Part shown: positions 1 to 9,022 of the stretch, piece after piece
How the letters are laid out: every line of letters starts with the position of its first letter
Position numbering within the stretch: position 1 is the first letter of the stretch
Assembly (NCBI GenBank): GCA_963575745.1
Contig: CAUYUJ010001467.1
Span: 25,001-47,500, forward strand
From: Prorocentrum cordatum
Lineage: Eukaryota; Sar; Dinophyceae; Prorocentrales; Prorocentraceae
DNA: 22,500 nt
Direction of reading: 5' to 3'
Translations under genes and position numbers: made by a program
The notes under the pieces: model-generated
Seen by the model: only the letters and a program-made list of their open reading frames with translations
Told to the model about the DNA's origin: nothing
Database searches by the model: none

Positions 1-412
1 ATCGGTCCCTGGACCCCTCCCAGGGTCTATCCGGGATAGTTGCTATAGTTTTTCGCCCCGGAGCCGTTCTTCACGGTCCGGGGGCCCAGACCACGGCCCT
101 CAGAGGTCGAGACAGGCAAAAAGCCTCCCCCAACCCCAAAACCTCGAGCCTCGCCCCCACTTCCTGCTCGCCAGAACCAGTGCCGGGCCACCTCGGATCC
201 CCAGCCGGCTCCAAGCTCCAAGAGGAGCCCAAGAAGGGGGGAGCCGAGCACACGTGCCCACGTCCAGCCCTCCGCCCCAAGACGGGGCCCGCAGGGCCGA
301 GGGGGCCACCAAGAGACCCCCGTGAGAGGCCACACGAGGCCCCCGAAGACGCCCTCAAAGAGTGGCCCCCCGCGGAGAGGCCCCGGAGAGGCTCCAAGGT
401 CTGGGCCTCAGC
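1..412. other. GC-rich segment, no gene recognised
   Basis: Several frames stay open here on both strands, but only because the sequence is GC-rich and stop-poor. None shows a family motif. On the minus strand this is the downstream side of the candidate exon at 413-585. It could hold the continuation of that exon or the start of its intron. Confidence 0.4.
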
Positions 413-585
413 CTGCGCTCCCTCCTTTTCCTCCTCCTCCTCCTCCTCCTCCTCCTGGGGCTCCAGGCTCTGCTCGAAGCTCGCGTTCCCGTCGGGGAAC
501 TCGAGGCCCTTCTGCGCCACCTGCGAGGCCAGGTGGCGCATGCACTCGGCCTCGGCGAGCGGCCTCGCCCGCCCCCGACCCAGCG
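413..585 (-). CDS. candidate internal exon, acidic tail encoded by a microsatellite
   Basis: Reading on the minus strand, about 55 codons are open and almost every third base is G or C. The first half is well mixed in composition and reads like real protein (for example AECMRHLASQVAQKGLEF and PDGNASFEQSLEPQ). It then runs into a Glu tract encoded by the GGA/GAG microsatellite at 430-456. A possible acceptor AG lies at 586-587 and a possible GC donor follows CAG at 413. GC donors are known in dinoflagellates, but these borders are guesses. No family was recognised. It may belong to the same minus-strand gene as the other candidate exons, but the sequence does not show that. It could also be a chance open frame in GC-rich DNA. 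Confidence 0.4.
430..456. repeat. (TCC)n microsatellite
   Basis: About nine TCC/CTC triplets on the plus strand, read as GAG (Glu) on the minus strand inside the candidate exon. Confidence 0.85.
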
Positions 586-641
586 CTGGGCCAGACTGGC
601 ACGGGGGGGGGGCGGGACATCGACCCGGAGGCGGCGACACG

Positions 642-671
642 TCGCCGATCGACCGGCGACAGGTCCCCGAT
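642..671. repeat. dispersed 30-bp motif, copy 1
   Basis: This 30-bp stretch, built around CGCCGAT and CCCCGAT, recurs at 21812-21841 with 26 of 30 positions identical. The surrounding 590-790 is rich in CCGATCG-type words (for example CCCCGATCGCAG), suggesting a diverged repeat. No gene is seen here. Confidence 0.5.
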
Positions 672-795
672 CGCAGGTCCCCGATCGGCATGGGCGGGGT
701 GGCGCTATCGGGCCCCTGGTCGGCGATCGGTGGGCGATTGGGGGTCGACGCGTCCCTCCCGGAGCCTCTCCCCGCCTCCCCTGTCGTTGCCCCCG

Positions 796-924
796 CTTGC
801 CGTCGCTCGGACGCCCATTTCCCGTGCATTTTTCGGTGTCGTGCGTGTTTTTTTGGCTCGATGGTCCAGGATGGTCCTCGAGGGTCCTCGCCGAGGAAGA
901 ATGCACACGTCCGAGCGATGCCAG
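796..924. mobile_element. ~130-bp TIR element, copy 1
   Basis: First of three copies of a short element with inverted ends. The outer consensus is CTTGGCATCGCTCGGACGT, and the core 12-13 bases are nearly perfect in all copies. The interior contains a T-rich run and the conserved words TGGTCC and CCTCG. This copy is the most diverged: the left end reads GTCGCTCGGACG instead of ATCGCTCGGACG. It ends about 5 bp before the left TTA of the next element. There is no coding capacity, so it fits a non-autonomous MITE-like or introner-like element. Confidence 0.8.
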
Positions 925-928
925 GTTT

Positions 929-1112
929 TTAGGGGGCCGGGATCCTCTCATTTCTAACTGTTCTGTCCTGGGCCTCTTCCTGGCCACTAGGGGGCCAGGA
1001 ACAGTTCGAAAAGAGCACAACTAGAAGTGAGCACGATTAGAAATGAACGACTGGTGGCCAGGACGAGGCCCAGGACAGAAGAATTGGAAATGAGAGGATC
1101 TTGCCCCCCTTA
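929..1112. mobile_element. 178-bp foldback MITE between TTA triplets
   Basis: Arms at 932-987 and 1054-1109 are inverted copies of each other over 56 bp, with about 49 matches and no gaps. The ends begin GGGGG. TTA stands at 929-931 and again at 1110-1112, the pattern expected of a 3-bp target-site duplication. PIF/Harbinger elements duplicate TWA targets and often start with G-rich ends, so that superfamily is the best guess. The 66-bp centre has no coding capacity. Confidence 0.75.
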
Positions 1113-1602
1113 GAAAATCAAGGAACTCTCGAAGAATAAGACATGAACAATGTGTACAGTGCAGGCAAGATCTATAGCGAGGGCGGGCGGTGAGGACGCA
1201 ATGGCCTTGGACGCCGAAGTTGGCACTTTCCGGGCGGCGCACTGCCACAACCTTGCAGGGCTGGCCCGCGAAAACAGCGAAGGACGGGCCGCAGAGGCAA
1301 GGACGCAAAGCGTGCCCTGAGACATCCGCGCGTCCTTGCTATGAGTTCTGACGGTGGGGACCCGGCCACGGGAGACCGTCCGCAAGAAGCCCAGCCCTGA
1401 GACCCCAGGACGTCCGTTGACTTCGAGTGTGGGAACCTCACGCTTCCCGCAGCGAGCCCATCGAAACCCAAGGAACCCGAGGCACCCTGGAGGCAAGCAG
1501 GGTGCTTCTTGACGTGGGCCTCCACTGCACGCACCTCCTCTGGGGCGAAGCACCATCCGCGGACCCTGCCGGCGTGCGGAGGACGCTGTTCTGTTTGACT
1601 CG
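1113..1602. other. no confident gene; short open frame 1150-1320
   Basis: A plus-strand frame from ATG at 1150 to the stop at 1318-1320 encodes 57 residues, including MALDAEVGTFRAAHCHNL. It looks protein-like. It lies upstream of the LINE fragment but in a different frame, so it might be a separate fragment of a retroelement or an exon end. No family was recognised. Confidence 0.25.
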
Positions 1603-1676
<74 letters not shown>

Positions 1677-1975
1677 CTCGTCGTCGTCGTCCTCGTCGTC
1701 GTCGTCCTCGTCCTCGTCCTCCTCCTCCTTCTCCTCCTCCTCCTCCTCCTCCTCGTCGTCGTCGTCCTCGTCCTCTTCCTCCTCCTCCTCCTCCTCCTCG
1801 TCGTCGTCCTCTTCCTCCTCCTCCTCCTCCTTCTCCTCCTCCTCCTCCTCCTCCTCCTCCTCCTCCTCCTCCTCCTCCTCCTCCCCCGCGTCCTCCTCCT
1901 CCTCCTCCTCTTCCTCCTCCTCCTCCTCCTCCTCCTCCTCCTCATCCTCCTCCTCCCCCGCGTCCTCCTCCTCAC
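1603..1975. repeat. TCG/TCC compound microsatellite
   Basis: About 370 bp of triplets, starting as an almost pure TCG run and changing to TCC with TCG islands. The long runs of Arg, Pro or Ser codons read from it are products of the repeat. Its right edge coincides with the start of the recognisable LINE protein. Confidence 0.95.
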
Positions 1976-4021
1976 CCTCGCATCCAGAAGGCCTGGGACA
2001 GCGTCGCCCCGAGGATCAGGCAGGCTGGCCAGCGCAAGTGGCGACTGGCCAAGGGGCCCCTCAGCGCGACCATCGCTACGTTGCTGGACATCGGCTGGGA
2101 CCCCGTTTCTGCTACCCAATGGGACACCGATGGCGGGCACTCGTGGCTGATCCCGACGGCCAAAGACGAGAAGTTCCAGGAGATGACCAGCGACTTCAGC
2201 CTCCTGCTCAGCGACGTCTCCGACTCCATCGACAAGCAGTTGTGGAGAAAGGCGTCGCAACATAAAGCTGCTGAAGATCTGCGTGCGGGTGCCGACCTCC
2301 TGCACGTCTCCCGCGAGATCGAGAAGTACAGCAAGGCCGACGAGTTCGGTATGGTCGGCCTCACCATCGCCGTCACTTCTGGAGGTCAATGGCCGCGGGC
2401 CCGACTCCGAGAAGCAGGCTACATCATTGCCGCACAGTGCCCGCGATGCGGGGAGGCGGCTGAGACATTATTTCATCGGATATGGAGCTGTCCAAAGAAC
2501 GGTGGTCACAAGGACTACGATGACAGCGAGCACCTCATCGAGCAGGCCAGGACGAACTGGGAGGCGAGCCCCTCCCTGTGGCTCAGAGGAGTACCGAGCC
2601 GCCCTGATACCTGCCCTGTCTTCGACGAGGAAAAAGAGCCCGTTGCATACGAGTTTGGTAGCTTCGCCTCCGCACCCCGCGATGCCGAAGGTTTCGTCAC
2701 TGTCTTCGGGGACGGGTCTGGTGGTGAGTTCTCGGATGACCCTCGGCGTCGCAGGGTAGGAACTGGAATTGTCGCGCTCGATGGCAGCCCGTTCGACTGG
2801 GAGCCGTGCGCGGGGTTTTCGATCACGGTCCCTGGGAAAGTCCAGACTGTCCCCCGAGCCGAGCTCACAGCGTTCGCCGAGGCCCTCGAGCGCACTGTAG
2901 GAAAATTAAGATATATCAGCGACCACCTCCCCATCCTTAGAATCTGGTCCCAAGGCGAGAGTGCGCGCCAGCTTCGGAACGGTGACCTTTGGACCAGGAT
3001 CTTCAGGGCTGCCAGGGGGAGGGGCGCGGAGGTAATTGTGGACTGGGTCCCGTCCCACGTTTCGGTTGACGAGTTGGACTGTACCAGTGAGCGCGAAGTT
3101 TACCGTGCGGTCGGCAACGAGTGTGCTGATGTGCTCGCTGGTAAGGCGGCACGACTGAACTGGAGCGAATTCACCCTCGGCTTTGTTCCCGAGACCGACC
3201 GCAGGGACGCTGAGGCCGCCTTGGTCCGCAGGAGGGCGCGCAGGGCCTTGGAGGATTGTGTTCTTGTCGACCCCTGGACCGCGGCCCGTCCCGAGGGTCC
3301 CGAGGTCCCTCCCGTGCCCGCCCTTGCCCGTGTGCTGAAATCGTCTGCCCACGAGTGGCGGAAGGTCGGCCCAAAATTCGTGTGTTTGCGCTGCTCTCGA
3401 TTTGAGACGAGAGCTGCCATCAAGCAAGCTGCCCTTACAAGGTGCCAATCCAGGCCAGTGGGTGACGGAATCTCTCCGTTGAAGGGGCCCCAGGAGATTG
3501 GAGGTCAGAGCCTCCACCCCTCCCACCGCCTCCAGTTTTGGGGGCGATATGGCCTGACGTTTTGTGCTGCCTGTGGTAAAACCGCCACCTGTGACCCCAG
3601 GTGGCTCGTCGGCCGCTGCACCCCCAGCTGCAAAGGGGATCATAATCTCACGAGAATTCAGAACGGTCGATACCCCCACCCTGGGGGGCCGCCGAGTTTC
3701 GTTCGCGACGCCATGGTCGCCCGCCTCGCGGGCCTGATGCCCCCGCCGCCGCAGGACCGCCGCGGGGAGGGAGGGGCTTGCAGCAGTCAGACCCCCGCCC
3801 CCTCCCCAGCAGGCAGCGGGGCGTGTGCCGCCCCAGGCGGGGGCTCGGTGGAGGAGGAGGTCCCCGCTCCGTCCTCCCTTGAGCATCTCCCCTCCTCGGA
3901 GGAGGAGATTCGCCAGGCCCAGGAGCTCAGAGTAGCGTCCCTGTCCCTCCGCCTTTTGGAGGCTGCCCGTGGAGGCAGCAACGGCAGAGGAGACCAAGGC
4001 TCTGAGTCGGGGTCGGATTAA
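1976..4021 (+). CDS. LINE-type retroelement ORF, 5'-truncated: zinc knuckle, RNase H, C-terminal zinc fingers
   Basis: The frame is open from 1427, but residues before 1976 come from unrelated sequence and the microsatellite, so the protein start is not a real start codon. Numbering from 1427: a CxxC...HRxWxCP zinc motif uses C338, C341, H350 and C355. An RNase H domain follows, with D429 (in FGDGSGG), E479 (PRAELTAF), D499 (ISDH) and D568 (GNECAD), the full D-E-D-D set. This domain degrades the RNA of an RNA-DNA hybrid during retrotransposition. Further Cys pairs lie at C653/C656, C713/C716, C722 and C731/C735. The tail is Pro/Glu/Ser-rich and ends at TAA 4019-4021. No endonuclease or YxDD reverse transcriptase is present, so it cannot be autonomous. 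Layouts with RNase H behind an HRxWxCP motif are familiar from dinoflagellate LINEs. The frame carries no internal stop, suggesting fairly recent arrival. Confidence 0.8.
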   Translation, partial: PRIQKAWDSVAPRIRQAGQRKWRLAKGPLSATIATLLDIGWDPVSATQWDTDGGHSWLIPTAKDEKFQEMTSDFSLLLSDVSDSIDKQLWRKASQHKAAEDLRAGADLLHVSREIEKYSKADEFGMVGLTIAVTSGGQWPRARLREAGYIIAAQCPRCGEAAETLFHRIWSCPKNGGHKDYDDSEHLIEQARTNWEASPSLWLRGVPSRPDTCPVFDEEKEPVAYEFGSFASAPRDAEGFVTVFGDGSGGEFSDDPRRRRVGTGIVALDGSPFDWEPCAGFSITVPGKVQTVPRAELTAFAEALERTVGKLRYISDHLPILRIWSQGESARQLRNGDLWTRIFRAARGRGAEVIVDWVPSHVSVDELDCTSEREVYRAVGNECADVLAGKAARLNWSEFTLGFVPETDRRDAEAALVRRRARRALEDCVLVDPWTAARPEGPEVPPVPALARVLKSSAHEWRKVGPKFVCLRCSRFETRAAIKQAALTRCQSRPVGDGISPLKGPQEIGGQSLHPSHRLQFWGRYGLTFCAACGKTATCDPRWLVGRCTPSCKGDHNLTRIQNGRYPHPGGPPSFVRDAMVARLAGLMPPPPQDRRGEGGACSSQTPAPSPAGSGACAAPGGGSVEEEVPAPSSLEHLPSSEEEIRQAQELRVASLSLRLLEAARGGSNGRGDQGSESGSD

Positions 4022-4115
4022 TCCGTTTTGTTTTTAGACTTCCGCTGTCTTTCATGCTCGCATTCCTCGCATTCCTCCTCCTTCTCCTCCTCCGCTCCCT
4101 CCTCCTCCTCCTCAG
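4022..4115 (+). other. LINE 3' tail ending in TCC-rich repeat
   Basis: After the stop there is a short T-rich stretch (CCGTTTTGTTTTT), then a repeated word (CTCGCATTC, CTCGCATTCC), then TCC/CTC triplets to about 4114. No poly(A) tail is seen. The end of the element may be a microsatellite-like tail, or it may have inserted into a TCC tract. Confidence 0.5.
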
Positions 4116-4710
4116 GGACCGACCGTCTGGGCACTCCTAGAGGCCTACAGGGCAGCGCGCTGCAATAAGGAACGCCAGACGAGGAGCGAAGGGGCTTGCT
4201 CCTCGCCGCGGCGCGACGCGTCTACGAGTAGGTCTCCCGGCTTAGATCTAGGGAGCGGCCCGAGAACCTGGGGCCCCTCCTGAGCCCAAGGTGATCCTTG
4301 TGTCAGCGTCTTAGCTGTACCACGGCTTGATGTTAGAACGAAAGAAAGCTCTAACAACACAAGCAATGTAATGTCCTTAGACCATGGAGCCGATGTGTGC
4401 ATGGAAACAAGGCGAGCTCAGCCAGACATGCTCAACAAAAACATCCGGTGCAAACACAGAAGGGCTCTTGGAACAGGACGCCCCGTCACTGCTTGAAGTG
4501 CCGCAACCTCCAGCTTCTCCAGGTCCAAGCCAGCTGCAGAGCGCTCGGGCCAAGTGAACGTTTTCTTATTCGGTGCTTCGACATTGGGTGGAAGCAGGGT
4601 GGGAGGGGGGGAGAACGGGGGATTGTGGAGTCGCAGGGGTTCAAAAGCGCGCGCGCAAGGCTTTCGCGCTGAGTCCGCGACTGTTTCTGTGCAAACTCGT
4701 CTCTGTGTCG
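4116..4710. other. no gene recognised
   Basis: Open frames are short, and no family, TIR or tandem structure could be supported in this stretch. It ends at the TCC microsatellite. Confidence 0.5.
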
Positions 4711-4806
4711 TCCTCCTCCTCCTCCTCCTCCTCCTCCTCCTCCTCCTCCTCCTCCTCCTCCCTCTCCTCCTCCTCCTCCTCCTCCTCCTCCTCCTCCTCC
4801 TCCTCC
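4711..4806. repeat. (TCC)n microsatellite
   Basis: Nearly pure TCC over about 95 bp with one CCC interruption. Poly-Leu, poly-Ser, poly-Glu and poly-Gly frames across it are repeat products. Confidence 0.95.
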
Positions 4807-5112
4807 ATCTTTGCCTTTTTTTCTCCTGGGGCGGCTCCGCCTGCTCGAAACAGGCGCCCCAAACAGCCACGATCTACTCCGTGGGGTGCGGGGGGGGGGG
4901 TGTGCGGGGGTCCGCGCCGACCGGCAAAACAACGAATACACAACGAGCACCAAGGCGTCGTGGTCTGTGGCCCGAGGCGCCGAGCAGCGCGGGCCTCCTC
5001 GACAAAATCGCCCTCCTGACCCGATCGGGGGCGCGCCGCGGCCGGGCCTTCGGACCGTGGAGGCCCCAAAAAGGCACCACAGCGCCCTCCATCCCCCATT
5101 CCTGGATCACCA
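4807..5112. other. spacer between two TCC microsatellites; weak minus-strand coding signal
   Basis: On the minus strand, roughly 4940-5060, there is an open stretch with moderate GC3 bias (includes SGQEGDFVEEARAARRLG). It is too weak to call an exon. Nothing else is recognised. Confidence 0.25.
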
Positions 5113-5226
5113 GTCCTCCTCCTCCTCCTCCTCCTCCTCCTCCTCCTCCTCCTCCTCTTCCTCCTCCTCCCCCTCCCCCTCCTCCTCCTCCTCCTCCTCC
5201 TCCTCCTCCTCCTCCTCCTCCTCCTC
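5113..5226. repeat. (TCC)n microsatellite
   Basis: TCC triplets with a short CCCTCC interruption near 5170-5180. Confidence 0.95.
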
Positions 5227-5370
5227 AAGAGCCTCGCACACATCCTGGGGTGCTCTCCGGCCAGGAATCCGAGGCGGAGCCAGCCGCGGCGGAGAGGGCG
5301 CCCTGGGAGGGGAACAGCCTGTGGGCTTGCTTCCCCCAGGACTCCTTCCCAGAAGTCCGCCGATTTTCGA
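5227..5370 (+). other. possible short plus-strand exon
   Basis: A plus-strand frame downstream of the TCC run has good G/C third positions (includes GVLSGQESEAEPAAAERAPW and NSLWACFPQDSFPEV). Composition is skewed to Ala/Glu/Pro and no motif is visible, so this is a weak call. Confidence 0.2.
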
Positions 5371-5640
5371 TTCCCCATATCTAAAGGATGGGGCTCTTGT
5401 TATTATTCTGACCGCGCCGATTCCTCCCTCACACCTCCTCCCCTCCTCCTTCTCTTCCCCATCTCACTCCTCGTACGATCTGCCATGTTATGTTATGTTA
5501 TGCTATGTCATGTTATGCCATGATGTGCTATGTTATGTTATGTTAGATTATGTGAGGCGCTGCTATGTCATGGTATTCCCCATATCCTGGGGATGGGGTT
5601 CTCGCTATTCCCCATATCCGAAGGATGGGGTCTTGTTAGT
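5371..5640. repeat. CCCCATATCC...GGATGGGG repeats around a TTATG array
   Basis: An imperfect palindrome of the form TTCCCCATATCY..GGATGGGG occurs at 5371-5393, 5574-5598 and 5606-5630. The first and third share further sequence downstream (TTGTTA, then GACCGCGC). A looser relative lies at about 9787-9812. Between them, at 5484-5572, is a pentanucleotide array of TTATG with variants CTATG and TCATG. Confidence 0.7.
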
Positions 5641-5819
5641 ACCGACCGCGCGGACCTCCTTCTTCCTTACCTCCTTCATCTCTTCCACATCCTACTCAGC
5701 AGAGTATGGGGATGCACTCAGAGTGTGATGATGCCGAATGATGGCGATACTAATCTGATGGCGACGATGATGATGCAGATGATGGATGATGCTGATGAAA
5801 CATATGTTTCGTGCGAGGC

Positions 5820-6154
5820 GCTGGTTTTCGCACCCCAGGGGGCCCAGATGGCGAGGATGTCCCGAGCGGTTTGCTTGTTTGGGGGGCCAGGCCCGTCTGC
5901 GCTCAGAACAGGTTCTGAGGATGTCTTGCGCGAGGCGCGGATTTCAGCACTCCCAAAGAGGGACCCGCGGGGGGGTATTGCACGGCTTCCGTTCGCGCCA
6001 AAACGGCGGGGACGTCTCGGGCGGTTTGCCCGTTTCGGATGTTTCGAGCGAGGCGCATTGTCGCCCCCAAGTGGGGCCAGAATTTGAGGACGTCTCGATC
6101 GGTTCGCCTGTTTCGGTGGTCAGACTCGCGGGCACGGATCCTCCCCAGGATGCC
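5820..6154. repeat. diverged tandem repeat
   Basis: The phrase GACGTCTCGNNCGGTTYGCC, followed by GTTTCGG, recurs with changes near 5856, 6010 and 6092. Units are too diverged and unequal to give one period. No gene is seen from 5640 to 6154. Confidence 0.4.
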
Positions 6155-6440
6155 ACATGAGGCTCCAGCAGGCTCCAGGAGGCCCCAGGAGGCAACGGGA
6201 GGTCCCGGGAGGCACCAGGAGGCCATGGGAAGACTCAGGAGGCCACAGGATGCCCCGAGAGGCTCCAAGGAGGCCCCAGGAAGCTCCAGGAATGCCTCAG
6301 TAGGCTCCAGGAGGCTCCAGGAGGCCACGGGAGGCCACACGAGGCCCCAGGAGGCCATAGGGAGCGCCAGGAGGCACCAGGAGGCCCTGGAAGACACCAG
6401 GAGGCCCCTAGGAGGCCCCACGAGCAGGAGGCCTCAGAAA
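6155..6440. repeat. AGGAGGCCCC minisatellite, block 1
   Basis: About 285 bp of short, slightly variable units of roughly 10-12 bp on the theme CAGGAGGCCCCAGGAGGC. Related blocks lie at 6735-6925 and 16610-16799. Confidence 0.85.
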
Positions 6441-6459
6441 GGCCACAGAAATGGCTCCA

Positions 6460-6734
6460 ATCCCATGTGTTGCACGTATGCCCACATAGATTGTGTCTCC
6501 CCTGGAGCACGAATCAGTAGTGTGTTACGTATGTTTCTATCGATGGTCCTTCCCTTGCGTATCAAATCCCGCATATTTTACGTATGTTCCTGTAGATTCG
6601 GCCTCCCCTGGGGCACGAGTCCTTGGTGATTTACGCATGTTCCTATAGATTGCCACTCTCCTGTGGCTCCAATCCGTAGTGTTTTATGTACGTCTGTTCC
6701 TATATATTGGGCTTCTCCTTGGGTACGAATCCTC
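6460..6734. repeat. ~50-58-bp tandem repeat, about five units
   Basis: Units contain TACGTATGTTCCTATAGATT, then TCCCCTGGGGCACGAATCC. The word ACGTATG or ACGCATG recurs near 6472, 6530, 6580, 6632 and 6690. This AT-richer array sits exactly between two blocks of the GGCCCC minisatellite. Confidence 0.75.
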
Positions 6735-6925
6735 CCCAGGAGGCCCCAGGAGGCTCCAGGAGGCTCCAGGCGGTCCCAGGAGGCCACACGAGGCCCCAGG
6801 AGGCCTCAGGAGGTCACAAGAAGCCCCAAGAAGCCCCAAGAGGCCCCAGGAGGCCCCAAGAGGCTCCAGGAGGCACAATGAAGCCCCAGGAGGTTTCAGG
6901 AGGCCCCAGGAGACCCCAGGCTCAT
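6735..6925. repeat. AGGAGGCCCC minisatellite, block 2
   Basis: Same unit and orientation as block 1, with some AAGCCCC variants. Confidence 0.85.
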
Positions 6926-7413
6926 GCGCACAGACCCACTCGTACTACTGAGACTCACTCCCAATCTATCAAACTCAAACCCGTGTATATTCGAAATCTC
7001 TTGCGCATGTGCGCTCACAGCGGAAAAGGCCCATACTAATATATGCAAATATGGGGAGCTCCGCGCAGCGAATATCTAAGACATATTTGTTTGAACATCC
7101 GCGCCCCAGAGGTTCCGACCGCTTCCTTGGAGCTAGTTTTCGTACTGGAGCCAGGGCCCGAAAACAACCCCGCAGAGCCGAACTCGAGGATTTACGCCCA
7201 GAAACAACTTACATATTCGGGGATCTGACACAGGGCGATCGATCCTCGCCGCGTCCGCTTCTCTTCGTACGGCGCCCCTCGAAGCACTTTTCTTTTGCTC
7301 ATCAACCACAGAACACACCCTTCACACGCCTCTCTCATCTTACCCATCAGCTCGCATTGCGAATCCAATCGCATTGCCACTAACATCGTGAGACTAAGCC
7401 GGCCCGGGGAGGA
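6926..7413. other. no gene recognised
   Basis: A less GC-rich stretch with short open frames only. I saw no motif, TIR or tandem repeat that could be supported. Confidence 0.45.
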
Positions 7414-7896
7414 AGGATGATGATAATGCTGCTGCTGATGATGATGATGACGACGGTGGTTGAGACGATGATGATGCTGTTGATGATGCCGATGATACTG
7501 ATGACAATGATGATGATGCTGATGATGACGGCAAAGGTGATGCTGTGATGGTGATGGTGGTGGTGATGCTAGCAATGGCGATGATGGCGACACTGCTGCT
7601 GATGATGATGACGATGCTGCTGATGACGATGGTGATGGTGATGGTGATGATGGTGTTGATTATGCTGCTGATGATGATGCAGATGATGCTGATGATGCTG
7701 ATGATGATGATGGTGGTGGTTGTGTCGATTCTGATGATGGGGATGATGCTGATTCTGCTGATGGTGGTGGTGGTGATGATGATGAGAAGGAGGAGGAGAC
7801 GAGCAGCAGGAGGAGGAGGAGGAGGAGGAGGAGGAGGACAAGCAAGAGGAGGAGGAGGAGGAGGATGAGGAGGAGACGAAGAGGAGGAGGGGAAGC
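7414..7896. repeat. GATGAT/GCTGAT microsatellite passing into GGA microsatellite
   Basis: 7414-7786 is a degenerate GAT array with GCT and GGT triplets. From about 7787 it changes to GAG/GGA triplets. Met-rich, His-rich and Ser-rich frames through it are repeat products. Confidence 0.9.
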
Positions 7897-7924
7897 AGGA
7901 GGATCATCCCGATCCGAGGCTCTT

Positions 7925-8013
7925 CTCTGAGCGCTCGGGGCGTCGGTGCCGTAGGCGCCGCCGTGCGCGCGCAGCACCACGGGCGTGGCGGAGCCCTGCT
8001 CCTCTGGGCAGGC
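7925..8013 (-). CDS. candidate internal exon
   Basis: On the minus strand about 28 codons have G or C in nearly every third position. They read as mixed protein sequence, including CPEEQGSATPVVLRAHGGAY followed by GTDAPSAQ. The reading then loses bias, and the pyrimidine-rich (minus-strand CTC) microsatellite follows. Borders are approximate. A candidate acceptor is the AG in CTGCCCAG near 8009. No family was recognised. A diverged relative of the GTAGGCGCCG word occurs at 8730-8740, so part of this stretch could be repeat-derived. Confidence 0.4.
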
Positions 8014-8113
8014 GAGGCTCGAGCCTCGGGCCTCCCCCGTCCGCTGCGGCTTTCGGGCCCGACTCCGGGGATGGACAGAGCCCCCTTCGGCAAAACGTGG
8101 TTTATGCGGGGCT

Positions 8114-8193
8114 GGAAAATGACCACAGCCACTGCTTCTTGTTTGCGCCGCCCTCCGGCCCGCCGACAAGAAGCAGCGGTTGTGGTCATTTCC
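8114..8193. repeat. hairpin 1 of a tandem pair
   Basis: Arms at 8114-8142 and 8166-8193 pair over 28 positions with one bulged A and two mismatches, leaving a 23-nt GC-rich loop. The arm motif is GAAAATGACCACARCCACTG. No coding signal is present. Confidence 0.85.
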
Positions 8194-8210
8194 CTGGTGC
8201 CAAGCTCAAT

Positions 8211-8290
8211 GAAAATGACCACAACCACTGCTTTGTTTCTGTGGGCTGGAAGGCGGCAGCAAAAGAAAAGCAGTGGCAGTGGTCGTTTTC
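8211..8290. repeat. hairpin 2 of a tandem pair
   Basis: Arms at 8211-8240 and 8261-8290 match at 24 of 30 positions, with a 20-nt loop. The left arm repeats the left arm of hairpin 1 (GAAAATGACCACAACCACTG), so the two are tandem copies 97 bp apart. A further isolated start of the arm (GGAAAACGACC) lies at about 8308. Confidence 0.8.
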
Positions 8291-8319
8291 ACGCCCCGTA
8301 GTTTAGTGGAAAACGACCT

Positions 8320-9020
8320 CGGGCCCAAACCTGGCGGGCGCAAGCTTGGAACATGACAAGCGCGGCGCCCTCTCCAGAACCGAAAACGGACAACTCACTA
8401 ATCGGCGTGTCAGTGTGGGGGTTTCTGCCCACCCCCGAAAATTTCTGGGGACGTATGCGCGCCAGTCGGAAGAAGTAGGTGGAAGCATGAAGCAGGAAGG
8501 CGGGCAAAGTAGACTAGCTTCGGGCCGGCCCAAAGAAGAGCAACAAACAGCAAAAGCAGGTCGATGCTTGAAGAAGAAAGGCGCTTGAGGTAGATTGGGA
8601 TCTGGGAGTCCAGAAATACCCCACTTTTAACGACTAGTGGGTAATGGCATACACGTCCGCTTTCGCAGGCCTGCGTGGACTCTTTGGGCCCGCGCTGGAA
8701 CTTCCTCCCTTGCGCGCCAGGGGCGGCGCCGTAGGCGCCGACAAGGGCGCCCAGCGCAGGTTCAAGAAACCCGCGCGGCCGCTCCGAAAGGCTATGTTGA
8801 TGCTTTTTGTGGGTCTTCGGAGACGCCCCTTCGGCAAAGCGCCTAAGACAAAGCCGGGGTAGGGCCGGGCCAGCACCCGACAGGGAGAAATTCGAAATCT
8901 TTGGAATCCGACGGTCTGCAGGATGTGTCGGGAGCCGCGGCCTTCTCAAAGCCTTCTGGGACGCTCTGAGAGCGCTCCGGAACGCTCTGGAACAATTTAT
9001 CCCTGTCCTATCCCCGCCTG
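8320..9020. other. no gene recognised; weak internal repeats
   Basis: The words GCCGTAGGCGCCG (about 8728) and CCTTCGGCAAAGCG (about 8827) echo GCCGTAGGCGCCG (7948) and CCTTCGGCAAAACG (8083), with the same order and spacing class. This suggests a diverged duplicated segment. Open frames on both strands lack motifs. Confidence 0.4.
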
Positions 9021-9022
9021 AA

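Noticed and set aside
2906-3997. Long minus-strand open frame opposite the LINE ORF
   Set aside because: It is the shadow of a GC-rich coding sequence. The plus strand carries all the RNase H and zinc motifs.
4641-5384. Poly-Leu frame resembling a membrane segment
   Set aside because: It comes from CTC triplets of the TCC microsatellite.
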